The notes beneath the pieces are model-generated. The model saw nothing but the letters and a program-made list of their open reading frames with translations, was not told the DNA's origin and did no database searches. This document shows positions 51,998 through 61,043 of a DNA stretch of 64,000 nt, piece by piece (position 1 is the stretch's first letter; each line of letters starts with the position of its first letter). The DNA lies in the NCBI RefSeq assembly GCF_000427785.1, contig NZ_ATYR01000005.1, forward strand, positions 1 through 64,000. Reading direction: 5' to 3'. The stretch is from Massilia alkalitolerans DSM 17462. GTDB lineage: Bacteria; Pseudomonadota; Gammaproteobacteria; Burkholderiales; Burkholderiaceae_D. Both the position numbers and the translations under genes were made by a program.

Positions 51998-53962
51998 TTA
52001 ATGCAGGAACGTTATTGTAAACCTGCATTCGACGGGGACGGCGGACGATACCGTCGTGATACGAAGCACTTCGCAGGGGCGCTTCGATTCATAGGTGCGC
52101 GAGCACCAGCCGAGCGGCGGGTTCTCGGCGCCGCGCACCAGTTCGAGCTGCAGGTCGGCGCCGCTGGCCTGCATCTGCAGCACGAAACGCTTGCCGCGCA
52201 CCGACAAGCCGTGGCTGGTCAGGCGCACGTCGAGCTCGGGCGCGAAGTGCCAGAACAGCTCGACCTTGTGCTGCTTGCGCGCCGAGACTTCGTCGCGCAC
52301 GGTCAGGGTATTGCTGGCGCCGTCGAAGCGCACGCTGCGCATGTGGCGCACCGGGTCCGACAGGCGGGTATAGCCGTCGTGCGAGCCGCGGAAGTCGAAG
52401 TCGTTCGGGCTGCTGGGCATGCGGTCGATCCGGGCCTGGGCCTTGCGCAGCCACATGAAGCGCCCGCCGCTGACGGACTGGTCCTGGCCGTCGATGCGCA
52501 CCGTGTTGTGGGCGGAGGTGCCGCGGAAGTAATCGCGCCACTTCTGATCCTGCCAGTAGGAATAGGTGCCGGGATCGATCAGGCACTCCTCGCCGGCCAC
52601 CGAAAGCGTCATCGCCAGCGCGTCGGCATGGCCGTGGGCGGCGATGCCGAGGTAGCCGAGCGGGCCGCAGTCGAGCATGCCCTTGATTTCCTGGTGCTCG
52701 CCGAAATGGTTGCCGAACAGCAGGTAGCCGCCGTCCGGGAAGGCCCAGCCGCTGTCGACCTCGTGCGGGTCGCAGTCCGGGCGCGGGCCGGGCAACGCGT
52801 GCAGCAGCCAGCGCACGCCCGGATGGTTGTCAGAATGGGCGCCGAACACGGTGTCGCCCAGCGCCAGCAATTGGGCGGCGCGGTCCATGCCGGAAGCGTC
52901 GAGGCGGAACACGCAGCCGTCGTCGGCATCGCCCACCGCCGGCACCTTGCCGCCAACGTCGCGCACCGAGCGCAGGAAGCGCAGCGCGCGCTGCAGCGAA
53001 GCCCAGTACGGGCGCGGGAAGGGCTGGCCGCAGGCCTGGCCCATCAGGCCGGCGACGAACAGGAATTCGCTCGAGAAGATGTGGTAGGCAAAAGCCTGCT
53101 CGCGGTTGACGCCGTCGCGCGAGAATTGCAGCACGGCCTCGTGCTCGAGCTCGCGGCGGGCCTGCTCCAGCCACTCGGCCGACTCTTTCCAGCACGGCCA
53201 GGTGCTGGCGCCGACATACAGGCCGGCCAGCTCGCCGATCAGGTGGTTGTTGGCCGAGGAATGGCGCGACAGGTGGCGCGCGATGCTGCGGCAGTGGGCG
53301 TGGATGCTGCCCTGCCAGTCTTCGCGCAGCTTCTGCCCGGACTCGCCTTCGAACAGAGGACTGTTCTCGCCGCCCACCAGCTGCCACACCAGGCTCCAGT
53401 TGATCAGGCGGATGCCCAGTTCCAGCGAACTGGTCCAGTTGGGGCCGGTGAGCGGCGGGCACTGCTCCAGCCAGCTGCGCAGCTGCTGCTCGAGCGCATG
53501 CAGCCAGCGCGGGTCGCGCGTGATTGCCCAGGCCTGGGCCAGCCGCACCAGGTGCAGGTGGCGGTTCAGCTCCCACACGTGCTTGATGTCGCCGACCAGT
53601 TCGCGGTTGGTGATCGGGATGTCGCCGGCATAGACCGAGGGGCCCACGACGCCGGTGTCGGGATCGCGGTTCCAGGCGGTGGGCACGCCGACGTCGAAGC
53701 GGCGCTCGGCGAACAGCACCACGTGGCCGGCGCAGATGCGGTCGGCATCGAGCAGCAGCGCCTCGATCTCGGCACGCTCCAGGGTGGGGGCGCCGCTCAC
53801 GGCCAGCGTGCGCGCGCGCGGCAGCGGCGCGGGCGCCGTGCGGCCGGCCATGCGCCGGCCCATTTTGGTGGCGGCCGCCTGGCGGACACGGTAGCCCACT
53901 TCGGCGACCGACATGCAGCGCAGCCGGTTCACCAGCCATCCCAACCTCACTGTTGCGTTCAT
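51998..53962 (-). CDS. Heparinase II/III- and alginate-lyase-like protein
   Basis: A 654-aa protein with an alpha-toroid N-terminal half (about 90-370, with SLELGIRLINWSLVWQLVGG and SANNHLIGELAGLYVGASTW) and a heparinase II/III beta-sandwich (about 410-640, with GIAAHGHADALAMTLSVAGE and FRGTSAHNTVRIDGQDQS). No clear signal peptide is seen. In polysaccharide clusters such proteins may trim or modify uronate-containing polymer; the specificity is unknown. A second heparinase-type gene lies 4.5 kb upstream. Confidence 0.88.
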   Translation of the reverse strand: MNATVRLGWLVNRLRCMSVAEVGYRVRQAAATKMGRRMAGRTAPAPLPRARTLAVSGAPTLERAEIEALLLDADRICAGHVVLFAERRFDVGVPTAWNRDPDTGVVGPSVYAGDIPITNRELVGDIKHVWELNRHLHLVRLAQAWAITRDPRWLHALEQQLRSWLEQCPPLTGPNWTSSLELGIRLINWSLVWQLVGGENSPLFEGESGQKLREDWQGSIHAHCRSIARHLSRHSSANNHLIGELAGLYVGASTWPCWKESAEWLEQARRELEHEAVLQFSRDGVNREQAFAYHIFSSEFLFVAGLMGQACGQPFPRPYWASLQRALRFLRSVRDVGGKVPAVGDADDGCVFRLDASGMDRAAQLLALGDTVFGAHSDNHPGVRWLLHALPGPRPDCDPHEVDSGWAFPDGGYLLFGNHFGEHQEIKGMLDCGPLGYLGIAAHGHADALAMTLSVAGEECLIDPGTYSYWQDQKWRDYFRGTSAHNTVRIDGQDQSVSGGRFMWLRKAQARIDRMPSSPNDFDFRGSHDGYTRLSDPVRHMRSVRFDGASNTLTVRDEVSARKQHKVELFWHFAPELDVRLTSHGLSVRGKRFVLQMQASGADLQLELVRGAENPPLGWCSRTYESKRPCEVLRITTVSSAVPVECRFTITFLH

Positions 53963-54001
53963 AGCTCTCCCCTCACCCTGCGATGTGTCGCGATGTTCTA
54001 G

Positions 54002-55105
54002 TTAGCTGCGCAGCTCCCGCAGTTGCCTGTACACCGCTGATATTTGTCCGATCACGACGCCGGACTCGAATTCCTGTTCGATGGTGGCGCGGGCGCGCGC
54101 ACCCAGGCGCCTGCGCTCCGCCTCGTCGCCGAGCAGGCGTCCGAGGGCGGCCGCCAGCGCGGCCACGTTGCCGGGCTCGACCATCAAGCCGTTGTCGCCG
54201 TCGCGCAGCGCATCCGGGATGCCGCCGACGCCGGTGCTGACCACCGCCTTGCCGGCCGCCATCGCCTCCAGCAAGGCCATCGGCAAGCCTTCGGCATGCG
54301 ACGGCAGGCAGAAGATGGATGCACGCGCCAGTTCCTCCTGCTTGCGCTGGGCCGTGACCCAGCCCAGCTCGGTAATGCGGTCTGCTACGCCCAGCTCGAG
54401 GGCGCGGCGCCTCGCCTTGTCCAGCTCGCCCTGGCCGCCGAGCGCCAGATGCGCATGCGGAAAACGCTCGCGCAGCAGCGCCAGCGCCTCGAGCAATTCA
54501 TGGATGCCCTTGCGCGGCTCGACCTGGCCGAGGAACAGGATGCGGCCCGGCTCGGGCGCTTCTTGCACCGGCGGCGGCAGCGGCACGGAGTTCGGGATCA
54601 CGACGACGCGCGCGCGTGGCGCGAAGCCCTCCAGGTAACCGGCCCAGCGGCTGGAGAGCGCGATGACGACCGAGCTTTTCTCGAGCGTGTGGCGGATCCA
54701 GCGCTGCATCAGCGGGCCGGAAGCCTCGATGAAACGGTCGAAGCAGGCGCCGTGCAGGTGAAAGACGGTGTTGGCGCCGCTCGCGCGCGACAGGGCCAGC
54801 AGCACCGACTTGCGCACGAAGCTGCCGTTCGAGGCGGCGTGCGCATGCACGACTTCGGGACGGCGTGCCAGGCAAACCAGGGTGCGCAGCAAGCCCTTGA
54901 AGGCGGCGCCGACCTTGGCGGCGCGGCTGCCTTCGGCATGGGTCGGCACGTAGCAGACGCCCTCGCGTTCGAACAAGCCGTTCTGGCGCAGCAGCGAGAC
55001 CACAGTGGCGACACCGCCGCGTCCGCCAGGCTCGGTACCCAGCATGAGCACTTTCGGCGATGAGTGCGTCGCCGCTGGCGCTGCTGGTGCCGATGCCCGG
55101 TTCAT
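54002..55105 (-). CDS. Glycosyltransferase family 4
   Basis: A 367-aa GT-B transferase. The N-terminal acceptor domain has GTEPGGRGGVATVVSLLRQN. The C-terminal donor domain has ILFLGQVEPRKGIHELLEAL, FCLPSHAEGLPMALLEAMAA and the E-x7-E motif (SHAEGLPMALLE). The ATG at 55105 follows GGAAGGG; the track-style longer start at a TTG lacks an RBS. It transfers an unknown sugar during exopolysaccharide assembly. Confidence 0.88.
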   Translation of the reverse strand: MNRASAPAAPAATHSSPKVLMLGTEPGGRGGVATVVSLLRQNGLFEREGVCYVPTHAEGSRAAKVGAAFKGLLRTLVCLARRPEVVHAHAASNGSFVRKSVLLALSRASGANTVFHLHGACFDRFIEASGPLMQRWIRHTLEKSSVVIALSSRWAGYLEGFAPRARVVVIPNSVPLPPPVQEAPEPGRILFLGQVEPRKGIHELLEALALLRERFPHAHLALGGQGELDKARRRALELGVADRITELGWVTAQRKQEELARASIFCLPSHAEGLPMALLEAMAAGKAVVSTGVGGIPDALRDGDNGLMVEPGNVAALAAALGRLLGDEAERRRLGARARATIEQEFESGVVIGQISAVYRQLRELRS

Positions 55106-55206
55106 GCCATTCGCCCTTCCTTCAGGTCCCTGCAAAGATATTTGCAAATTAGAAATTGTTTTGGATAGTACAACGGTATTTACTCCAGGAAGCGCACGAT
55201 ACGATG

Positions 55207-55250
55207 CCTGCCGGACTGAAGTGTTGCTTTTTCACTTCTGAACAGGCAGG
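55207..55250 (-). other. Two-part hairpin spanning a glycosyltransferase stop codon
   Basis: Outer arms CCTGCC/GGCAGG (55207-55212, 55245-55250) enclose inner arms GAAGTG/CACTTC (55218-55223, 55233-55238). The gene's stop overlaps the inner stem. No U-run follows, so RNA processing or partial termination between the two GT4 genes is the likely role. Confidence 0.35.
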
Positions 55251-56449
55251 ATTTTTGTGTACGTTTCTACAACAATCCGACCCAGAATAGCATAGGTCCG
55301 GTGGCTTCTTACGTACGCTGGACCACGTTTCGCTAACTCGGCGGCGAGCGCCTTGTCCTGCAACAGGCGCCTGACCGCTGCCGCGAAGGGGCCGGCCTCC
55401 ATCGGCGCGCACAAGCCCGCCCTGCTCTCGTCGATGACCAGTTGCTGGTCCGGGATGTCGTTGGCGACGCTGGGGATGCCCAGCGCCAGGTACTCGACCA
55501 GCTTGGTCGGCGAGGAGACGTCGAACAGGGTGCTGCGCGGAATCGGCGACAGCCCGACCTCGGCCCGCACCGCATAGCCTAGCGCTGTGCGCTGGGGCAG
55601 CCAGCCGGTCAGCAGCACGTGCTCGTCGATGCCGCGGCGCGCGATCTCGGCGCGCATCCAGGCCATTTCGTCGTTCGAGGCGGCGTCGCCGGCCAGCACC
55701 AGGAGCAGGTCGGGAAACTCGTCCTTGAGCTGTTCGGCCACGTCCAGCAGGAAGTCGGAGCGGCGGGCCTGGGCGATGCGGCCGAGATACAGGATGACGC
55801 GGCGGCCATCCAGGCGCGGATCGATGACTGGCTCCACGGTGCTGCGATCGAACAGCGCCGCATCGACTCCCATCGGCACGGCGGTCATGCGCGTGCGCTC
55901 GAAGCCCTGGTTCGCCATCCAGTCGGCCATGGCCTCGCTCTGCACGAAGATGTGGCGCGCTCCGGGGAGCACCAGCCGGTAGATGACGAAACGCGAGGCC
56001 CAGGCGCGCAGGGCATGGCCGCACCACAGCAGTCCCTTGCCGCGGCGGCCGATCTCGTCGCGCCGCACCTCGAAGCCTTCGACGATCGGGAAGGACATCC
56101 AGTAAACAAAGGGCACGCGCAGCACGGCGGCGGCGATCCGCCCGAGCAGGCCGGAGGCGATCTTGTCGCGCACCTGTATACAGTCGGGGCGCCCGCGCCG
56201 CCTGGCGCGCAGCAGGCCGCGCAGGTCCCACAGGGGCGACAAGACCGCGGCGAAGCGCGACTTCAGGCTGCCCACGGTGTGCATGCCGCCCGCCGGCCAC
56301 GCCGCCCCGGCCTCGCTGCCCGCCTGGCCCACCAGTTCGGTATTCACGCCATAGCGCGGCATCTCGGCGCCGAACAGGGTGGCCAGGTCGGCGCGCAGCG
56401 GCGGAAGTGGATCACGGACGATGAAGGCGATGGACAGGGGCTTGCGCAT
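55232..56449 (-). CDS. Glycosyltransferase family 4
   Basis: A 405-aa GT-B transferase. It opens MRKPLSIAFIVRDPLPPLRA, has MGVDAALFDRSTVEPVIDPR and LYLGRIAQARRSDFLLDVAE, and the donor-site region SSPTKLVEYLALGIPSVAND. A likely peripheral inner-membrane enzyme building the repeat unit. The ATG at 56449 begins the conserved N-terminus; the upstream extension is not protein-like. It starts 121 nt after the CDF transporter stop. Confidence 0.88.
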   Translation of the reverse strand: MRKPLSIAFIVRDPLPPLRADLATLFGAEMPRYGVNTELVGQAGSEAGAAWPAGGMHTVGSLKSRFAAVLSPLWDLRGLLRARRRGRPDCIQVRDKIASGLLGRIAAAVLRVPFVYWMSFPIVEGFEVRRDEIGRRGKGLLWCGHALRAWASRFVIYRLVLPGARHIFVQSEAMADWMANQGFERTRMTAVPMGVDAALFDRSTVEPVIDPRLDGRRVILYLGRIAQARRSDFLLDVAEQLKDEFPDLLLVLAGDAASNDEMAWMRAEIARRGIDEHVLLTGWLPQRTALGYAVRAEVGLSPIPRSTLFDVSSPTKLVEYLALGIPSVANDIPDQQLVIDESRAGLCAPMEAGPFAAAVRRLLQDKALAAELAKRGPAYVRSHRTYAILGRIVVETYTKILPVQK

Positions 56450-56570
56450 ACGTTTCTCAGGATGAGCGAGGCCAGCCGATTCTAGCGCAAGGTCTTGCGA
56501 GCACGGATCGGGCGCGGCACGCATATGTGCGCTAGAGCACACAGGCGGGCAAAAAGCCGGCTTTGCGCTC

Positions 56571-57530
56571 CTAGCGCATCGATGTGCGCAGCGCCGACGC
56601 CTCGAAATAGATCTGGCGAATCACCGGATGCGCGCTGGCAACCGCGGTCTCGATCCGGGCGATCGCCTGCTCGACCTCGTCGATGCGCATGCCGCGCCGA
56701 AATTGCACCGACGCCGCCAGCAGCACTTCCTCGGGCCCCATCTGCATGGTGCGCAGGCTGCTCACGCTGTCCAGCGCCGGCTCGCGGCGGAACAGCGCAT
56801 ACAGCGCCGCCAGCTGGTCGCGGTCGATGCTTTCACCGACCAGCAGGGCGCCGGTTTCACGCGCCAGCATGATGGCCGCGCCGATCAAGAGGACGCCAAT
56901 CAGGACCGAGGCGACCGGGTCGGCGTACGGATTGTCGAAATAATGCCCTAGCGCGATGCCGAGCGCGGCGATCGCCAGTCCCAGCAGCGCGGCCGAATCC
57001 TCGATGAAGACCGTGAAGACCGAGGCATCCTTGCTCGCGCGGACCGCCTGCCATAGCGTCGTGCCGGGTTTGCGTACGGCATTCAGGGCCTTGCGCGACA
57101 CGTTCCAGCTATAGCCTTCGAACAGCGCGGCGACGCCCAGCACGACGTAGTTCCACAGCGGGTCTTCCAGCGGCGGCGGGTTTTCCAGCGCATCGAGCCC
57201 GTGGTAGATCGACAGCCCGCCGCCCAGCGAAAACACCGACAAGGCCACGATCAAGGCCCAGAAGTACATCGACTTGCCATAGCCGAAGGGATGCTTGCGG
57301 TCGGCCGGGCGGCGGCTGCGCCGCTCGCCCAGCAGCAGCAGGAATTCGTTGCCGGTGTCCACGGCCGAGTGGATGCCTTCCGCCACCATGGCGGCGCTGC
57401 CGGTGACGCCGGCGACAATGAACTTGGCGGTCGCGATTCCGAGGTTGGCGACGATCGCGGCATAGATGACCTTCTGGGATCCGCGCCGCGGCGTCTCGCC
57501 TGCGCGGCCGGACTCCTCAGGCGGCGGCAC
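56571..57530 (-). CDS. Cation diffusion facilitator (CDF) metal transporter
   Basis: A 319-aa inner-membrane protein with about six helices and a C-terminal cytoplasmic domain. The metal-site helix reads GIHSAVDTGNEFLLLLG (H and D), then RKHPFGYGKSMYFWALIVAL and NPYADPVASVLIGVLLIGAA (second aspartate). CDF proteins export Zn, Fe, Co or Mn by proton exchange; specificity is uncertain. The start is a GTG at 57530 preceded by GGAAGGAAAG, lying inside the end of the GT14 gene (14-nt overlap). A metal exporter coupled to a glycosyltransferase is unusual. Confidence 0.85.
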   Translation of the reverse strand: MPPPEESGRAGETPRRGSQKVIYAAIVANLGIATAKFIVAGVTGSAAMVAEGIHSAVDTGNEFLLLLGERRSRRPADRKHPFGYGKSMYFWALIVALSVFSLGGGLSIYHGLDALENPPPLEDPLWNYVVLGVAALFEGYSWNVSRKALNAVRKPGTTLWQAVRASKDASVFTVFIEDSAALLGLAIAALGIALGHYFDNPYADPVASVLIGVLLIGAAIMLARETGALLVGESIDRDQLAALYALFRREPALDSVSSLRTMQMGPEEVLLAASVQFRRGMRIDEVEQAIARIETAVASAHPVIRQIYFEASALRTSMR

Positions 57531-58377
57531 GGCTTTCCTTCCACTGCACCAGTTGCGGCAGCAGGGCGGCGCTGGCCCGGCTGTCCAGCTTGCGGCAGAA
57601 ATGGGCGTTCGAGGCGCGGATGCGCTCGAAGTCGCCGGCGTCCAGGACCTTGGGATTGCGCGCGCCCTGCTCCGGCCACTGCACGTAGCGGTAGTTATCC
57701 GACAGCACCCGGTCCGCAAAGCGCGAGCCCATCACCAGGGTCTGGAACAGCATCTCGTCCGGACACTGCACGGTGCGCAGGAAGCGCATCAGGCGCGGGT
57801 GGGCGTCGGCCAGGCGCAGCACCTCGGCCACGCAGTCGCGCGACAGGGCCCACCAGGACGATCCCCCATGCGGCGCGAAGCCGTCCGGCATGCTGCGCCG
57901 GCGCCCGGTGGCGCGCAGGACGCGGTTGGCCAGGCCGCAGGCCAGGCGCTCCAGGCGCCCTCCTCCTTCGCGATAGAAGAACTGGTAGCGGAACGCCACG
58001 TTCCAGCCGCCCGCGCGGATCGGCGCCGTCTCCAGCAGCTCATGGTCGCGCAAGCGAAGGAGCTCGCGCTTGAGCAGCGCATTGGGCAGCAGCGGGAAGT
58101 CCTGGGCGGAGAGGAAGATGACTTTGTCGAAGTCGGGCTGCTCGCGCAGGATCTGGCGCAGCGACACCAGGGTCGCCTGCACCTGCGAGAAGCCGCCCCA
58201 GCGCACGTCGATGCGCGGCGACACCAGCCGGGCCGCGCGATGCAGCGCGGCCGGGTCGAGCGCGCTCTTGCGGTCGAGGTGGACGTAGACGGTGAAGTCG
58301 GGGTCGGACAAGGCCGCGACCAGCGCATTGAGCTGGTCGACATCCTTGTGCGCACAGATCAGGAACACCTGCTTCAT
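57517..58377 (-). CDS. Core-2/I-branching-type glycosyltransferase (GT14)
   Basis: A 286-aa protein beginning MKQVFLICAHKDVDQLNALV, with VYVHLDRKSALDPAALHRAA, VIFLSAQDFPLLP and GSSWWALSRDCVAEVLRLAD, PDEMLFQTLVMGS. This is the bacterial GT14 pattern (beta-1,6-N-acetylglucosaminyl or xylosyl transfer). It may add branches to the exopolysaccharide. It begins 114 nt after the terminated DUF4962 gene, so its promoter probably lies in that gap. Confidence 0.88.
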   Translation of the reverse strand: MKQVFLICAHKDVDQLNALVAALSDPDFTVYVHLDRKSALDPAALHRAARLVSPRIDVRWGGFSQVQATLVSLRQILREQPDFDKVIFLSAQDFPLLPNALLKRELLRLRDHELLETAPIRAGGWNVAFRYQFFYREGGGRLERLACGLANRVLRATGRRRSMPDGFAPHGGSSWWALSRDCVAEVLRLADAHPRLMRFLRTVQCPDEMLFQTLVMGSRFADRVLSDNYRYVQWPEQGARNPKVLDAGDFERIRASNAHFCRKLDSRASAALLPQLVQWKESRAAA

Positions 58378-58403
58378 CGCTCTCTCCCGCCTTGGCGACC
58401 GCC

Positions 58404-58443
58404 AATAAAAAAGTCCCCTGCAGCCTGAGCCGCAGGGGACTTG
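58404..58443 (-). terminator. Terminator of the DUF4962/heparinase gene
   Basis: AAGTCCCCTGC / GCAGGGGACTT stem with the A-run on the left giving UUUUUU on the minus-strand RNA, about 50 nt past the stop. Confidence 0.9.
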
Positions 58444-58491
58444 TGCCGCGCGCCGAGTCTAGCATGGCGCGCGCAGATCGCAGCGCGAGGT

Positions 58492-60726
58492 TTAGTTGAT
58501 CGTCACCGACTGCCCGCCCACGGTGACGGTACGCACCGAACCCGAGGTCGAGATGTTCACGGCCGGCTTCTTGCAGCCGACGTCGAGCAGCACCAGGTAC
58601 TCGGCGGTGGCGTTGGCATCGGCCTTCAGGTAGAAGGCGCCGTGGTCTTCCACCACGTTGGTCTTGGCGCCCGGGCCGATCCACTTGGCGAAGTTGGCGT
58701 TGCCGTTCAGCGAACGCAGGCACAGCGACTGGTTGCCGGCCACCACCTTGACGTTCTGGCCGTTCTCGACCGTCATGATGACCGGCGTGTGGATGTTCCA
58801 CTCGTAGGTGCGGGCCACGGTGCTGGACAGGCGGTCGCGCACCAGGATGGCGTTGCCGGCGTTGCGCAGGTGCCAGACCTGGCGCTTGGCCATGGTCAGC
58901 TGGCCACCATACGACGGGGTGGCGTCGCCTTCGGCATAGTCATAGCTCGGCTGGGCGGTGAAGGCGGTGATCCTGCCGTTGCGCTGCAGCTGCTCGCGGT
59001 AGCCGGTCACCATCTGGCCCTTGCCGCCGTCGAAGGTAATCGCGTTCTGCGAGCGGGTCTGGTGGTACCAGTCGGTCCAGTACGGCGAGCCGTACCAGTC
59101 GTACCAGCCGGCCTTGACCAGCATCGGCTGGCCGGCGATCGACAGCAGCAAGCCGTTCTGGTCGCCGTGGCTGTGGTTGAACGAGCCGTAGGGGCTGGAC
59201 TTGAAGAAGGTCGAGATGCGCGAGGATGAGCCGAGGTCGCTGTGCATGGCGACCCAGCCGATGCTCGGGTAATAGGCCGAGTTCTGCGGCGCCTCCAGGT
59301 AGGTGGTGTAGCTCACCGGCAGCGGGTATTCGGCCTGCAGCAGCGACATCGCGTCTTCCATGCCGGTGGTGTTCTTCACGTACCAGGCGGCGCGCGGCGA
59401 CCACATGCGGGTGGCGAAGGCGCGGAACACGCGCGCGTCCGGCTTGGTCTCGGAGGCGTCGCCGAAGGCGTGGGTGCGCGCGCCCGGCGGGGTGAATTCC
59501 ATCGCGAAGTCGAGGAAGCCGAGGGTCCAGGGCTTGCCGAAGAAGTTCACGCCGCTGGCCTGGGTGAGCGGATCCCACAGGGCCAGCAGGTAGCCGGCCG
59601 CGTACTCGGCATAGGCGGTGCCGTTGGCATAGCCGCCTTCCGGGCCGCTCCACGGGTTCGGGCTCAGGGCATAGGCACGGAAGGAGAAGTCGAACCACTT
59701 CTCGGCGTCCGGGATGTCGCCCAGGGTCAGGGTCGAGATCAGGACCAGGAACACCAGGCTGGTGTTGCCGTGCGAGTCGAACGGGTACTGGTCGAGGCGG
59801 CCGTTGTCGCCGGCCAGGTTATTGTAGATCTCGGTGGTGCGGATCTTGATCGAACCGAGCCAGCGCGCCTTGCGGGTGCCGTCCAGCGCGCCGCCCAGCA
59901 GGTCGATGGTCTTGGCCAGGCCCCAGGCGATCTGGCGGGTAGCCTGGTCCTGGTTGGCGTAGCTGGTCGGGCCCGATGGATTGAGCGCGGCCAGCTCATC
60001 GCCGCGGCGCAGGGCTTCGGTCAGGTAGACGGTCTCGCCTTTCAGCTTGTACATCAGCGCCGCCGCTTCCATCTGGCGGGTCGCTTCGTTGATGCGCTGG
60101 CGCACGTCGGTCTGCTGCGAGGCCATGGCGGCGGTCAGCGGCGAGCTGATGACGATGTTCCAGCGCGAGTCTGTCAGGCTGGGCACGGCGCTGACCTGGG
60201 CCTTGACTTCGTTGCCGAGGCGGCTCAGGTAGGGTTCGAGCGTGGTGCGCTTGGCATAGTTCCAGGTCGAGAACGGGGTCACCGAGTTCGGCAGCGAACG
60301 CGGACGCGCTTTCGACAGGATGCGGCTGCGCAGGGTGGCGTTGTCCGGCACTTCGAACTTGGTCGACTTGCTGGTGATCGAGAAGTTGCGCGGGGTGGAC
60401 CATTCGTTGCTGCCCACCGGGCGCACGCGCCAGGTGTAGTTGCCGAGGGCGAGCGCCTTGGTCGGCAGGTACCAGTTGCGGTCGACCACGGCGCGGGTCG
60501 GAGTGCCGCCCACCGGCGTGACCTCGACCTCGTAGCTGGCCGGACCGGCCGCGTGGCGGGCCCAGGTGAAACCAGGTGGATTCTGCGCCTGCACCGAGTT
60601 CATTTCTGGCTTGGCCTGCACGACCAGGGGATCGGTCGACTGGACCCAGTCGGCACGCGCGGAAACGCTCGCGAACAGCGAGGCGACGGCGGCCATCAGG
60701 ACCAGGCTCTTCCGTTGAAATTGCAT
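58492..60726 (-). CDS. Exported DUF4962 / heparinase II/III-family protein
   Basis: A 744-aa protein with a signal peptide (cleavage near SVSARA). The N-terminal fibronectin-like DUF4962 region (VQAQNPPGFTWARHAAGPAS, about 40-120) is followed by an alpha-toroid and a heparinase II/III domain with FNHSHGDQNGLLLSIAGQPM and YHQTRSQNAITFDGGKGQM. It is likely a periplasmic or secreted polysaccharide lyase acting on uronic-acid-rich polymer, possibly the cluster's own product (inference). Terminated separately, so it is a single-gene transcript. Confidence 0.88.
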   Translation of the reverse strand: MQFQRKSLVLMAAVASLFASVSARADWVQSTDPLVVQAKPEMNSVQAQNPPGFTWARHAAGPASYEVEVTPVGGTPTRAVVDRNWYLPTKALALGNYTWRVRPVGSNEWSTPRNFSITSKSTKFEVPDNATLRSRILSKARPRSLPNSVTPFSTWNYAKRTTLEPYLSRLGNEVKAQVSAVPSLTDSRWNIVISSPLTAAMASQQTDVRQRINEATRQMEAAALMYKLKGETVYLTEALRRGDELAALNPSGPTSYANQDQATRQIAWGLAKTIDLLGGALDGTRKARWLGSIKIRTTEIYNNLAGDNGRLDQYPFDSHGNTSLVFLVLISTLTLGDIPDAEKWFDFSFRAYALSPNPWSGPEGGYANGTAYAEYAAGYLLALWDPLTQASGVNFFGKPWTLGFLDFAMEFTPPGARTHAFGDASETKPDARVFRAFATRMWSPRAAWYVKNTTGMEDAMSLLQAEYPLPVSYTTYLEAPQNSAYYPSIGWVAMHSDLGSSSRISTFFKSSPYGSFNHSHGDQNGLLLSIAGQPMLVKAGWYDWYGSPYWTDWYHQTRSQNAITFDGGKGQMVTGYREQLQRNGRITAFTAQPSYDYAEGDATPSYGGQLTMAKRQVWHLRNAGNAILVRDRLSSTVARTYEWNIHTPVIMTVENGQNVKVVAGNQSLCLRSLNGNANFAKWIGPGAKTNVVEDHGAFYLKADANATAEYLVLLDVGCKKPAVNISTSGSVRTVTVGGQSVTIN

Positions 60727-61043
60727 GTGGGTACTCCGAAAAAAATCTTGAAATCCGTGCGCCAGGCCGGGCTTGCCGGCAGGGCTTGAGAACGCTTGAT
60801 GCTCTGAAGAAACGACTTACTTGAAGCAGTTATGCTACCCCAAAGTAAGTTGAGCACAGGCAAATTCCCCAAAGAAATCACAGATTTTTTGGTTGCTTTG
60901 CAGAAATCCCACGACAGAATTTCAACTTTTACCGAACAATATTTGCAGGCTTCTAACGGTCGTAAACCGCCTGAAAAGATAAAACTGCAAAGCTGTCAGA
61001 AAGCTACTGTTCCTCCAAACTTACGCAACGCTAGCCATTCTGC
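60727..61043. other. AT-rich gap between the heparinase gene and tnpB
   Basis: About 317 bases without a credible protein. The 60830-61040 part is much lower in GC than its surroundings. It is the 3' flank of tnpB on the minus strand, where IS607/IS605 elements encode their guide (omega) RNA and right end. It must also contain the heparinase promoter. The exact IS end could not be drawn. Confidence 0.45.

Noticed and set aside
50825..54001. 1058-aa open frame on the plus strand
   Set aside because: Antisense to wecB and the heparinase-like gene; no recognisable domain or RBS.
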